NCBI RefSeq assembly: GCF_000238355.1
Contig: NZ_AHCA01000001.1
Location: 62,001-126,000, forward strand
DNA length: 64,000 nucleotides
Source: Pseudoalteromonas haloplanktis ATCC 14393
Lineage (GTDB): Bacteria; Pseudomonadota; Gammaproteobacteria; Enterobacterales; Alteromonadaceae
Direction of reading: 5' to 3'
Shown: positions 26,838-36,700 of the stretch, one piece after another
Numbering within the stretch: the stretch's first letter is position 1
Layout of the letters: the number at the start of each line of letters is the position of its first letter
Notes under the pieces: generated by a model
What the model saw: only the letters and a program-made list of their open reading frames with translations
Told to the model about the DNA's origin: nothing
Databases searched by the model: none
Position numbers and translations under genes: made by a program

Positions 26838-28343
26838 ATGACGGCTAAAACGCTGATTTTCAACTTTGATGGTACCGGCAGTGAGCCCCGTGATGCTGAG
26901 CAGTTTAGTTCTGCTCATTTTAAAGAAGATGCCAGTATTTCGAACATTCTCAAGCTGCACTTATTATTCGGCGGTAGCTTGAATTTCAACCCCACAACTG
27001 TATTTAACACTCAACTTAGCTTCTATTATCAAGGAATTGGTACTAAAGGTAGTCGTTTAAAACGGTTACTAAATCAAACCTTAGCACCTCGTGATGATGA
27101 CGTAGCTAGTATTTTAAAACATGCAATAAACGACTTTAAACAAAACTACACAGCAGGTGATACTGTACTACTCACTGGTTTTAGCCGCGGTGCTGCACTT
27201 GCGAGGCGTTTTGCTAAGTGCCTAGAGCCATTAATAAGTAATAATATACATTTATGCGTGTTTGATACCGTTGCATCTATTGGATTATCTAAAGTTACCA
27301 AGGCTACTCGAGGGGCTGAACATGTTATTTTTGAAAATCATACTTTAGCCACCAATATTGACCAAGCTTTACATTGTGTCGCGCTTGATGAAAAACGTAG
27401 AGCCTTTGAGCCAACCTTAATCAACCATCAAAACAATGTTCTAGAAGTGTGGTTTGCGGGCGCGCACTCTGATATTGGAGGTGGTTATTACCGTGATGGT
27501 TTAGCCGATATTTGCTTACGTTTCGCCATTGAGTGGTTGCTAGAACTCCCTATTCCTTTAACCTTTTTGTCAAGCCAAGCTATCGATTATGCAGCACTGT
27601 TTCCTGATGGGCAAAACAGTCTGATTGCCCAGGATGATATGACTATCACCCCAGATCCATTCGCCTTGAGTCATCAACAAAACTATTTTTGGTTTAACCC
27701 GTTATTTAAGCTCATTGATCGAGAATGTATTGTGTTAGTCGATGATGAACAAAGTGAATTACGCCCAACGATTCACCATAGTGTTGCTCATCGAATAAAT
27801 AAATTGACCAGCTATCGCCCAGAGTCTCTAAAAAACTTAGCCTATCAACTGCTGTATGCGGATCACAGTATGCTTAGTTTTAATGGTTTATCTGCGCATA
27901 TAGCATTGCAAAGTCAAAATATGTCGGTACTTAAAATAGGCCAAAGCCAAGATGTATTGGTATACGCCTCAGAGCAATACAATGCAACAGGACTGATGCT
28001 TGAGCAGGGCGCCACCTATCGGTTTAGCCCATACCCTGAACAACTTTGGTATGATGACGGCGTAAAATGCGGCCCTCAAGGTTGGCATCGAGACAATTTA
28101 CAACTGGGCGTTAAAGAGATCCCCATGGCCTTGCTTGAGCCGTTTAGGCGCCTACCACATGCAAACTGGTTCGCTTTAATTGGTGCAATCGCTCACCGTG
28201 ACAATGATGCCTTTGAAATAGCCGATGGCGGTGAGTTTAAAATGACCCATTCAGGGGAGTTCACGCCTTTTGCAAATGATCTAATGCGTTTTTATGGTGC
28301 CAATGCTGGGCGTATCAAAATACACATTACCCGGCTGGGCTAA
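26838..28343 (+). CDS. DUF2235 alpha/beta-hydrolase (Tle1-like phospholipase fold)
   Basis: A 501-residue protein with the DUF2235 core: LIFNFDGTG at residues 6-14, LLTGFSRGAALARRFA with nucleophile Ser116 in GFSRG, VFDTVASIGL (Asp143) and EVWFAGAHSDIGGGYYRDG with the His210/Asp212 pair. This is the catalytic layout of T6SS Tle1 phospholipase effectors and of related stand-alone hydrolases. No immunity gene, VgrG, PAAR or other T6SS gene is adjacent, so an effector role is only a possibility. AAAGGA precedes the ATG. It follows the transposase locus and precedes a decayed gene, so the stretch is accessory. Confidence 0.82.
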   Translation: MTAKTLIFNFDGTGSEPRDAEQFSSAHFKEDASISNILKLHLLFGGSLNFNPTTVFNTQLSFYYQGIGTKGSRLKRLLNQTLAPRDDDVASILKHAINDFKQNYTAGDTVLLTGFSRGAALARRFAKCLEPLISNNIHLCVFDTVASIGLSKVTKATRGAEHVIFENHTLATNIDQALHCVALDEKRRAFEPTLINHQNNVLEVWFAGAHSDIGGGYYRDGLADICLRFAIEWLLELPIPLTFLSSQAIDYAALFPDGQNSLIAQDDMTITPDPFALSHQQNYFWFNPLFKLIDRECIVLVDDEQSELRPTIHHSVAHRINKLTSYRPESLKNLAYQLLYADHSMLSFNGLSAHIALQSQNMSVLKIGQSQDVLVYASEQYNATGLMLEQGATYRFSPYPEQLWYDDGVKCGPQGWHRDNLQLGVKEIPMALLEPFRRLPHANWFALIGAIAHRDNDAFEIADGGEFKMTHSGEFTPFANDLMRFYGANAGRIKIHITRLG

Positions 28344-29236
28344 ATAGCTGTCGTGTAGTTCGCGATAACCTCTTTAATATTGCTTTGATTTGTCGTGATA
28401 GCAGCATTAATTCTATCCACCTCAAGCTGTGAAACGGTCTTGCGACTGAGCATAAAATGAATGGGGTTATCGTGAATAATACCAATCGTGTTAAGTTACT
28501 GACCATTTATAGCGACAGATAAATGGCGTGATAACAAGGCATAAATTTTGACATGTAGTTGTTCTGCATTAAAAATTTATAACGCAGTTAGCGCTTTATT
28601 TAGCCCGCTAGAATGGTTAAATATTTAAGTCGATTGGTATAACATAGGGGTTTAACGTTATACTAGGTATTTCTTCTTGGTTAATGAGGTATAGCCCTGA
28701 GATCTCATCATCAATCATAAAATCAACACGTTTGGCTTTTAATATATGCAATCGATGAGTAAGTAAAGGGACTCGTGCAATTAATTCTTTATAGTGAGTA
28801 TCTTGACTTAACCGCTCAAACTCTGCGCCATAATACCCGCCACTATTAACTACAATGGTTTTTTATAGCCAGTAAATCCGATAAGCTATGCATTAAATAG
28901 CTGGTATTTTCATACCAAAACAATCGCATTCGTTCGCGCCTATAGGGGGTTGAAAAATAACTGTATGCGCCCTTGAGTCAGTGTAACTAGCCGCTGTAAG
29001 TAAGTCTACTCGGCCATTCTCAAGTTCCAACAAGCCCCGAGAAGATGATGGAAAACGTACAAATTCACTACAAAAACCTGCTTCAGTCAGTACTAAGCGG
29101 CTAATATCCACATCTATTCCTGTAAGTACGTGTTCGCCATCAAAACGAAAGGCGGCCAGGGTGACACAACGCCTACACGCAACGTTTTTTCGAAGCGAAA
29201 TGCACCAGCGCTCAATAGTACGAGTAATAAATACAT
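28340..29236 (-). pseudogene. broken periplasmic solute-binding protein (SBP_bac_3 family)
   Basis: Frames on the minus strand join into one family member: LRVGVVSPWPPF, then RFDGEHVLTGIDVDISRLVL, GLLELENGRVDLLTAASYTDSRA, ERMRLFWYENTSYLMHSLSDLL, TIVVNSGGYYGAEFERLSQD, VDFMIDDEISGLYL and, after an insertion, NPIHFMLSRKTVSQLEVDRI. Frameshifts lie near 29145-29152, 28915-28935 and 28862-28868, and about 128 bp of foreign DNA interrupts it at 28497-28624. The family binds amino acids or acts as an extracellular sensor. The stop codon overlaps the end of the DUF2235 gene. It cannot give a functional product. Confidence 0.85.
28497..28624. mobile_element. MITE-like insertion in the solute-binding pseudogene
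   Basis: About 128 bp between two copies of TTAAGT (28491-28496 and 28625-28630), which look like a target duplication. Near-terminal imperfect inverted repeats are ACCATTTATAGC on the left and GCTAGAATGGTT on the right. An internal hairpin CCATTTAT / ATAAATGG lies near the left end. There is no coding capacity. Removal would bring the two halves of the pseudogene together. Confidence 0.65.
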
Positions 29237-29301
29237 TAATTTGATAAATACAACCTGATCAGCGAGTAAAAGGGACTATTACAGTATTGAGTATCTCTAT
29301 C

Positions 29302-29334
29302 AAAAAACAAAAAAAGCAGCTCGAAAGCTGCTTT
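29302..29334 (-). terminator. rho-independent terminator of the chitinase gene chiA
   Basis: On the minus strand a perfect 9-bp stem AAAGCAGCT / AGCTGCTTT with a tetraloop, followed by a T-rich run. It lies about 60 nt after the chiA stop codon and ends the chitin cluster. Confidence 0.9.
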
Positions 29335-29392
29335 AAAATCGGATTGTCACTTTAACTTATAACCTAAGAGTAGGCTTAGGCTACACATTAAA

Positions 29393-32020
29393 TTAAAGTG
29401 CTTTCCATACATCCGCTACGCCTGGCTCATTTCCTTGAGTCCACCACTTAGCTTGGTATTTAGCACCTTGATGCGTTACTTCATCACCGCTATTGTAAAC
29501 AGCCGCTGATTGCCATACCGCACTTCCTGTTTCATCTGTAGGTTGAGTAGTTGCTTCCCATACACCACCTAAATCAGGACGGTTACCCTGTGTCCACCAC
29601 TTAGCTTTGTAAGTTACGCCATTGTAAACAACCGTATCGCCACCAACATATACTTTACTTGCATCCCATGTACCTGTAGGAGGCGTTGTAGTATCTGTGT
29701 TAGTTACTGTAACTGTAAAGCTTTGTGTCGTCGTAAGTTGACCATCACTTACCGCAACAGAGACTGTAAGATTAGTATCGGCATCTACCGTGCCGCCAGT
29801 TAGGGTCACATTAGCACCGCTGCCAGTTAATGTAAGGCCTGCCGGTACACTCCATGAGTAAGTTAATGCATCATTTTGCGCATCTGCGGCAACAACCGCA
29901 ACGCTCGCTGATGTACTTTCTTCTAAAGTGATATCTGCAATTGCATCAACAACAGGAGCTGTGTTGTCCCCTCCAGATGTAGCAGCAATCACATTTACTA
30001 CTACGTTTTTGCTTACCGTCGCTTTGCCATCGCTAACACTAACTGTTGCCGTAAATTGGGTGTCTTGCGTTACAGCTGGCGCTGTAATTGACAAGGTGTT
30101 TGTTGCTTCGCCTGATACGGTTAGCTCTGCTGATGCAGCCCACGAGAATGTAAGTGCGTCATTATCTGCATCTGTAGCAGATGCACTTACTGATGCAGAC
30201 TCACCTGCATTAATGGTTACTGAGTTTTGTACGCTCAGTACTGGTTTTTGATTTATTGGTTGAACAACACCACCTAAACCATCGTGCATTGCATTTAAAA
30301 TATCACCGTTGTCAGCATCAATTTCCCAAGCAAATAAACCACCTAGGTTATACTGATTAACATATGCACCTTTAGCAAGTACAGAGTCACGGTTATCGTA
30401 AGTGATTAATTTACCAGTCGAACGATTCCATACATATGCAGCTTGTGCTTGATGATCATAGCCAACCTCAAAGCCATTAATACCAGTGCCAGATGCACCA
30501 ATCATGTGGGCTTTAATACCTTTATAATCAATTACACCATCTTCCCACACACCTTGTGCTGTAGTGCCCGTTAATTTGCCATTGCCTGGCGCCGTCATTG
30601 GGTTACCATCAATTGTCGCGTTTTGCGGGTATACACCTTCCCAACCACGGCCATACATAGCAGCACCAACAACTATCTTCTTCGATGGTACGTTTTGCGC
30701 TAATAACAGCTGAACTGCATTGTCGGTTGTGTATGCTGGCCCTTTGCGTGGCTCGCCATTTTCATCAAGGCCGGTACCATTACATTGGCCTGCGCTCATG
30801 TGTTCACCACAATAAAGTGCTGTTTGATGGCCAGTAACATTGCTCCATGCACCGTAGAAGTCATACGTCATAGCAAAAATGTAATCCATATACTGACTAG
30901 CAGCTTGGTAGTCTACATCTTCAATTTTATCGTAACCGGCACCAATTGCTGATGTTAGCTCATAAGTACGCCCTGTTTCAGCTTCGAGTTTATCTAGCAT
31001 GGCGCGTAGCTCTTGCATTAATGCAACATATGCAGGACCATCATTTACCGGATCGCCAATGTTTGGGTTCGGGCCGTCACCACCAGGGAATTCCCAGTCG
31101 ATATCAACACCATCGTAGAACTTCCAGGTTCTTAAAAATTCTTCCATTGAGGCTACAAACGTGTCGCGGTTAGCTTTATTAGTAAAGCCGCCAAATGGGT
31201 CTGATAATGTCCAACCACCCACTGATGGTAAAATTTTCAGATCAGGATAACGTTGTTTAAGTGCCATTAACTGTGAATAAGTACCACGAATTGGATCTTT
31301 AGCATCAACACCTGGTAGCGCTTTTTGTACTGCAGCCCACGGATCATGAATAACCACTTCATAATCAGCAGAGCCCGCACATGCAGTTTCAAGTGCACGT
31401 TTAGGCCCCCCCGTCAGTGATGCATTTTCACCACAAATTGGAATAAAACCATACAAAATATGACTTAAGTTTTGTGCTGGCACATTGGTTACATCGTAAT
31501 CACGGCCATAAATGCCCCACTCAACAAAATACGCACCCGTTACTAAGCCCTGTTTGATACCAATATCACGGTTGTTAGGATCAACATCCATAGGCAATGG
31601 TGCTAAATGACCACCGTCAGTATCGGCAATTACAATTGGCTTACCAGCACTGCGCGCACAAGTAGTACCGCCTTCACACAACTCAACATACAATGTATGA
31701 CGACCCGCTTTATCATACGGGAATGAGATGGTTCCAGTCTTAGTACCCGCTGCAAGTGGCCCTTCATTGACCAGCATGTCATCGAAGTAAACTTTATAGC
31801 TGTCACCGCCATCACCACTCCATGCACTCCATTCAATGTTGATATTTACTTGCTCAACACGTGTTACAAGTTGCTTATATGAGCCATTACCTTCAAGGTC
31901 CACTTCAACAAACGAATATTGCTGTGGCTCCCAGTTGATGCTTGGTGTAGATGGCGCAGCAGACACTGTGCCTGCAAATAAAGCAACACCAATGGCTGCG
32001 GTTAACTGTTTGATATTCAT
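29393..32020 (-). CDS. chiA: secreted GH18 chitinase A with Ig-like and two chitin-binding domains
   Basis: Hydrolyses chitin outside the cell, probably processively. Order: signal peptide 1-21 (MNIKQLTAAIGVALFAGTVSA), ChiA N-terminal FnIII-like domain 22-135, GH18 barrel from about 158 with SVGGW at 266-270 and catalytic DGVDIDWE at 303-310 (acid Glu310), two PKD/cadherin-like domains (AGESASVSASATDADNDALT and the following TAPVVDAIADITLEESTSAS unit), then two C-terminal CBM5/12 modules, each with the AKWWTQGN motif. 875 residues. Last gene of the three-gene chitin cluster, 67 bp after the LPMO gene. The arrangement matches chitin clusters known in Pseudoalteromonas. Confidence 0.95.
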   Translation of the reverse strand: MNIKQLTAAIGVALFAGTVSAAPSTPSINWEPQQYSFVEVDLEGNGSYKQLVTRVEQVNINIEWSAWSGDGGDSYKVYFDDMLVNEGPLAAGTKTGTISFPYDKAGRHTLYVELCEGGTTCARSAGKPIVIADTDGGHLAPLPMDVDPNNRDIGIKQGLVTGAYFVEWGIYGRDYDVTNVPAQNLSHILYGFIPICGENASLTGGPKRALETACAGSADYEVVIHDPWAAVQKALPGVDAKDPIRGTYSQLMALKQRYPDLKILPSVGGWTLSDPFGGFTNKANRDTFVASMEEFLRTWKFYDGVDIDWEFPGGDGPNPNIGDPVNDGPAYVALMQELRAMLDKLEAETGRTYELTSAIGAGYDKIEDVDYQAASQYMDYIFAMTYDFYGAWSNVTGHQTALYCGEHMSAGQCNGTGLDENGEPRKGPAYTTDNAVQLLLAQNVPSKKIVVGAAMYGRGWEGVYPQNATIDGNPMTAPGNGKLTGTTAQGVWEDGVIDYKGIKAHMIGASGTGINGFEVGYDHQAQAAYVWNRSTGKLITYDNRDSVLAKGAYVNQYNLGGLFAWEIDADNGDILNAMHDGLGGVVQPINQKPVLSVQNSVTINAGESASVSASATDADNDALTFSWAASAELTVSGEATNTLSITAPAVTQDTQFTATVSVSDGKATVSKNVVVNVIAATSGGDNTAPVVDAIADITLEESTSASVAVVAADAQNDALTYSWSVPAGLTLTGSGANVTLTGGTVDADTNLTVSVAVSDGQLTTTQSFTVTVTNTDTTTPPTGTWDASKVYVGGDTVVYNGVTYKAKWWTQGNRPDLGGVWEATTQPTDETGSAVWQSAAVYNSGDEVTHQGAKYQAKWWTQGNEPGVADVWKAL

Positions 32021-32087
32021 ATTTCTCTCTTATCCATTATTAATGTAATTATTTAATAAGTTTGAACTACAAAACTTAAGCTTTTAT

Positions 32088-33683
32088 TTAAAGTTGAGTC
32101 CATACATTGGCTTGTCCAGGAGTATCCCCCTGAGTCCACCATTTAGCGCTATAGCGCTGTCCTTGATAGGTTACTTCGGCACCAGCTTGATACGCTTTGC
32201 CTGCATTCCAGTCACTGTTTACATCAGAGGTCGATCTCCCTTGCCACGCATTTGAGTTATCAGGTTGTTCACCTTGATTCCACCATTTAGCGGTATAAAC
32301 AACACCTTGGAAACTTGCTTGATCACCCGTTTGATAAATAGCACTACTGCTCCATGGCGTCACAACAGGATCCGTGATAGCGCTGTCATTAACGGTGACA
32401 GTAAAACTTGTTTGAGTGCTCAACTGGCCATCAGAAACCGACACAGAAACACTGTAATTTGTGTTTAGAGAAACTTCTGGCGCTGTGATCACAATGTTTG
32501 CATCGCCACCGGTGAAGCTAAGTGGCGCTGGCACTGACCAGTTGTAAGTCAATTGTGTTTGCTCATCATCAAATGCATGAAGGTGTAACGTAGTACTGGT
32601 ATTTTCATCCAGCACTACATCATCTGGTGTATGAACAATTGGAGCCGTATTACTAGGTGCACTTTGCACACTTAATGTATAGGTGTAGTTCGCATTGCTG
32701 CTATAAACGTGATTGGTGAGTACATCACTGTTATTAAATACCACTTCACCAGCTTGATTTTGCACACCAATTTGTACTAAATGGGCATAGTCTAAGTTCA
32801 GCTGTGCTGCCAATGCTTGTTGCCAGTCGGCTTGGTTTTCAGCGGTTATTTTTAACTGCTGATTAATCACTTCTTGGCCATTTTCGTCAAACAAACGAGC
32901 CCATACGGTCTCACCTGCAATCGCATCTTGTCCTTGACGAACAAAATAACCGACACTCGTCCAAACACTCGGATCAGTTGGGCCAGCATCAGTCACAATG
33001 GTAATATCGCTACAGTTATAAAAACCTTCACCTACAACATCGTTACGTTGCCAGCGGCTATATAAAATAGCATCGCCGCTACGCCCTTGCGGGATAGCAA
33101 CGCTCATTTCGTAATAACGTTTACCATCGGTATCTTTGATCACTTCAATATTGTCATGATCTTGCACCAATTCTAGATCAGCCCATGTCAAAACATCGGT
33201 CGCAGTATTAAAACCAGGCTTAGTTAAATAAAACTTCCAAAAGCTTGGGTTATGCGGCGTTGCTGCAAGGTAACGAATTTGAATATCACCATTAGCATTA
33301 GGCACTACATCACTGCGCTGCCAATGTGGCGAAGGTAAATCCATACCGCGTTTAGCATTGTCGCCACCGGCGCACAAAGAGCCATTTGGTACGCTCGTCT
33401 CTACCGCAGCTTGATTTAAGTAATCCGGTGTATTTACAGAAAACTCAATATCTTGCACAAACTGCACCGTGCCAGATTCTAAAAATGCAGCACGACAAGC
33501 AAGGTTTGGAATATTAGTGCCATCTTCGGGCCACCAATAACCGCCATCGGTTTGGCAAATAGCTTGGCGTGCTTTAGGGCTGTCCATATAGCCGTGTGCG
33601 CTAACATTCGTAGGCAGCAAGGTAAGTAATACGCTACTTGCTACAGCTGATAGCGATAATGTTTTCAATTTAATTGATGTCAT
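32088..33683 (-). CDS. AA10 lytic polysaccharide monooxygenase with chitin-binding modules
   Basis: A copper enzyme that oxidatively cuts crystalline chitin and opens it to chitinases. The signal peptide ends ...LLPTNVSA so that mature His1 is residue 30 (HGYMDSPKARQAIC); the second histidine-brace ligand is His144 in ATPHNPSFWKFYLTKP. The catalytic domain runs to about residue 230. A middle domain follows (VWTSVGYFVRQGQDAIAGETVWARLFDENGQEV) comparable to GbpA domain 2, then a cadherin/PKD-like domain (TAPIVHTPDDVVLDENTSTT) and two CBM5/12 modules with AKWWNQGE and AKWWTQGD. 531 residues. It lies between the two chitinase genes in the same direction. Confidence 0.94.
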   Translation of the reverse strand: MTSIKLKTLSLSAVASSVLLTLLPTNVSAHGYMDSPKARQAICQTDGGYWWPEDGTNIPNLACRAAFLESGTVQFVQDIEFSVNTPDYLNQAAVETSVPNGSLCAGGDNAKRGMDLPSPHWQRSDVVPNANGDIQIRYLAATPHNPSFWKFYLTKPGFNTATDVLTWADLELVQDHDNIEVIKDTDGKRYYEMSVAIPQGRSGDAILYSRWQRNDVVGEGFYNCSDITIVTDAGPTDPSVWTSVGYFVRQGQDAIAGETVWARLFDENGQEVINQQLKITAENQADWQQALAAQLNLDYAHLVQIGVQNQAGEVVFNNSDVLTNHVYSSNANYTYTLSVQSAPSNTAPIVHTPDDVVLDENTSTTLHLHAFDDEQTQLTYNWSVPAPLSFTGGDANIVITAPEVSLNTNYSVSVSVSDGQLSTQTSFTVTVNDSAITDPVVTPWSSSAIYQTGDQASFQGVVYTAKWWNQGEQPDNSNAWQGRSTSDVNSDWNAGKAYQAGAEVTYQGQRYSAKWWTQGDTPGQANVWTQL

Positions 33684-33712
33684 TGTGTTGTCCTTTAAAA
33701 AGACGCAAGTTT

Positions 33713-33732
33713 AGGGGTAAATAATTACCCCT
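33713..33732. promoter_or_regulatory. intercistronic hairpin between chiC-like and LPMO genes
   Basis: Perfect 8-bp stem AGGGGTAA / TTACCCCT with a 4-nt loop in the 64-bp gap between the upstream chitinase and the LPMO gene. No T-run follows on the minus strand, so it is more likely an mRNA-stability or processing hairpin than a terminator. Confidence 0.5.
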
Positions 33733-33747
33733 TATTGTTATTGTGAT

Positions 33748-36700
33748 TTACAAGCTACAACTCTTTGTCCAATCAGCCGTTGTACCCGGCTCTGAACTTG
33801 TCCACCACTTCGCTTTATAAACAGCGTTGTTATGAACCATTAAGTCACCACCTGTGGCATGACTTGGATTGCCAGCCCAATCTGTTTGTGGGAAGTGTGG
33901 ATAAACAGCAATTGCAGTAACTGCTACGCCTTCACATGTGCCTGACGTGTCGCCACCACCAGTACCTGGATCCGTAGTATTACCACCACCAGTTGTACCC
34001 TCAGGTAATTGCGGATACTCAGATTTGAATGCGTAAACTTTGCCATCTTTTTCAATAGTGAAGTTACTTGGGCCGGTAATTGGCATGTAGTACATCACTT
34101 GTGCATTTACTGTTTTACCAGCACTGAAGTCTTTTGGCTGACCGCCCCACTCATTGTTAAGTGTGATTGAGAAGCGATGGAACTCATTCTCAAAACCACC
34201 AATGTTGTTACCTGCCGCATTCGAACCACTTACTTCCACCGCCATACCCAGTTTTTCTTGCGCATTCCAATTTGATTTAAAAATAGCCGAGGTTGATACA
34301 GGCACATCAAATGAGATTTTCGCACCGCTTAAATCAAGGCCTGAGTTATTTGTAAACGCAAAGGTTGGGCTAATTGGGTAGTTATCATCGCCAATTGGGA
34401 AGTCTTTCGCTTCAAAGGTAATATCAACCGCTTCAGCTGGAACAACAAAGTTAGGATTGCCGCCATGCACATCATACGCCACACCACTTTGGTTAAACTT
34501 GTCATAAGCAAGTGAGGTTAAAGTAGAACCCATGAAGTACTCGCCTTTAACAGAGTCATAATCAAAGTCACCTGCAAGCTCCCAGAACATGATACCGCCA
34601 AGACCATTGTTAATGACGTAATCAACTTTAGTTGCCATCGATTCTTCATCTTCAATTGATAAGAATACTTTTTTCTGTGCATTCCATAACCAAGGTGCAA
34701 CAGCAACGCTGTCATAATGACGCGTATAAGTGCCTGTAAGCTGATCATCAGGATCTGTATCTGGCGTTAAACCATAAACCCCCAAATACGAACCAACAAT
34801 ACCGTTTTCAAGGTTCTTCACATGCCATAATGGATTAGAACCCGCAGGCATTTCTTGACCAGCATCGTTTTTATCGTGCCAAAGGTTATCAATACCGAGT
34901 GCGCCATTGCCGCATTTATTCTTCTCACCAACGCCTGTACCTTTAGCACAATCTGCTTGATTTGGTAATGCAGCTTGGCCCCACAGACCATTAGTACCGC
35001 CACTTACATCTTTAAAACCACGCGTGTAATAAGGTAAGCCGATATTGATTCGACCCGCAGACATCGCACCACGGAAGTAGCGCACAGCCCAATCAGTATT
35101 TAAATAACCAATCCCTTCAAACTCTTTAGTACCGTATACGTTCCACTGAGCAAGCTCTGAATCTAAGCCGGTATCAAATAAAGCTGCATTGTGGCCAACA
35201 TGTGAGTTCCATGCACCGTGTAAGTCGTAAGACATAATGTTGACGTAATCTAGGTACTTAACTGTTTGGAATGTTTCCATACCACGGAGTAAATAACCTG
35301 ATGACGGAGACGCAATCGTTAATAAATAGTGTTTACCAGCTGCTTCGCCGGCAATATCTAATTCTTCACGAAGCTTTTTCATTAATACTTGATACGATGC
35401 ATTCAAGCCTGCACGACGTGCATTTGAAATAGGAAAATCATCAGGATGGCCTGAGTCATTCATTGACGACGGGTATTCATAATCAATATCAACACCGTCA
35501 AAACCATACTTTTCTATAAACTCAACCGAGCTTTTTGCAAAAGCATTAATACCGGCATGGTTAACAGAGCCATCAGCGTTAGTGGTCATTGTATAAAAAC
35601 CACCGCTTTCAACACGGCCAGTTTCATCAAAATATCCGCCAGTTTCAGCCCAGCCACCAACAGATACCAATGTTTTTACATGCGGATGCTGTTTTTTATA
35701 TTTATTTAATAGGTTGAAGTGACCTTTATAGGCAAACTCAGGGTCCATTTCTGCGCCAACAACACCAGGCCATTCCATGTTTGTAGCAGGGTTGTTCGCC
35801 GCATTTGGATCCCCGATTGACACTTTATTATTGGCATCAACATGAGCAAACGCATAATTAATATGAGTAATTTTATCCCATGGAATATCATTCACTAAGT
35901 AACTAGGTTGACCATTTGCGCCATTTCGCCAGCTAGTGAAGTAACCAATAACACGACGCGGATGATCTGCACCCATGATCTCACGACCATCAGCATCATA
36001 TACTGTACAATACGGAGTATTCACACCCGGAGTTTGATAAAGTCCTTGCGGGCGACAGTCAGTGCCAGTGATAGGACCGGTATTTTCTTCAATTACAGTC
36101 AATACCTTGGTCGTTTGCGCTGTTGCACCTTCGTTATCCGTTACCGTTAACGTAAAGGTTGCCTGACCTAAAGCAGTTGCTTGCCACGCGTAACTACTTG
36201 ATGCAGAGCTCGCTTGATGCACATCAACACCATTAGCAGCAAAGCTTAGTGATGTTACTTGTCCATCGCTATCACTGCCTGACAGTGCAAATACCACTTG
36301 TGAGCCAACAATAAGCTGATCAGGTAATGTGCTAAACGAAATTGATGCCACTGGCGCTTGATTAACAGGATCAACAACATCTGACACACTGATTGTATTG
36401 AGCACTGGTGTTGATGTCGCACCTTTATCATCCGTCGCAACAGCACTGATCTGATGTGACCCCGTCACAGCCTGCCAGTTAGTGCTAAACGGCGCACTGT
36501 TATCAATCGCAATAGAAGTACCGTCAACAAAAAACTCAACGGCTGCAACAGTACCATCGGCATCCGTTGCTTGCGCAGATATGACAACGCTGTCTTTATC
36601 GTTAAATAAAGAATTATTCGCTGGTGTCAACACAGTAACAACTGGTACTTGGTTTTCTGTGACAGCGCTGTCACAAACACCCAAAAGTTTCCACTCTTGG

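Noticed and set aside
26838..28343. Complete type VI secretion effector module
   Set aside because: Only the hydrolase is present; no VgrG, PAAR, Tap/Eag chaperone or immunity gene was found next to it.
28893..29111. Independent 72-codon gene
   Set aside because: It is one reading-frame piece of the frameshifted solute-binding pseudogene; continuation in other frames on both sides shows this.
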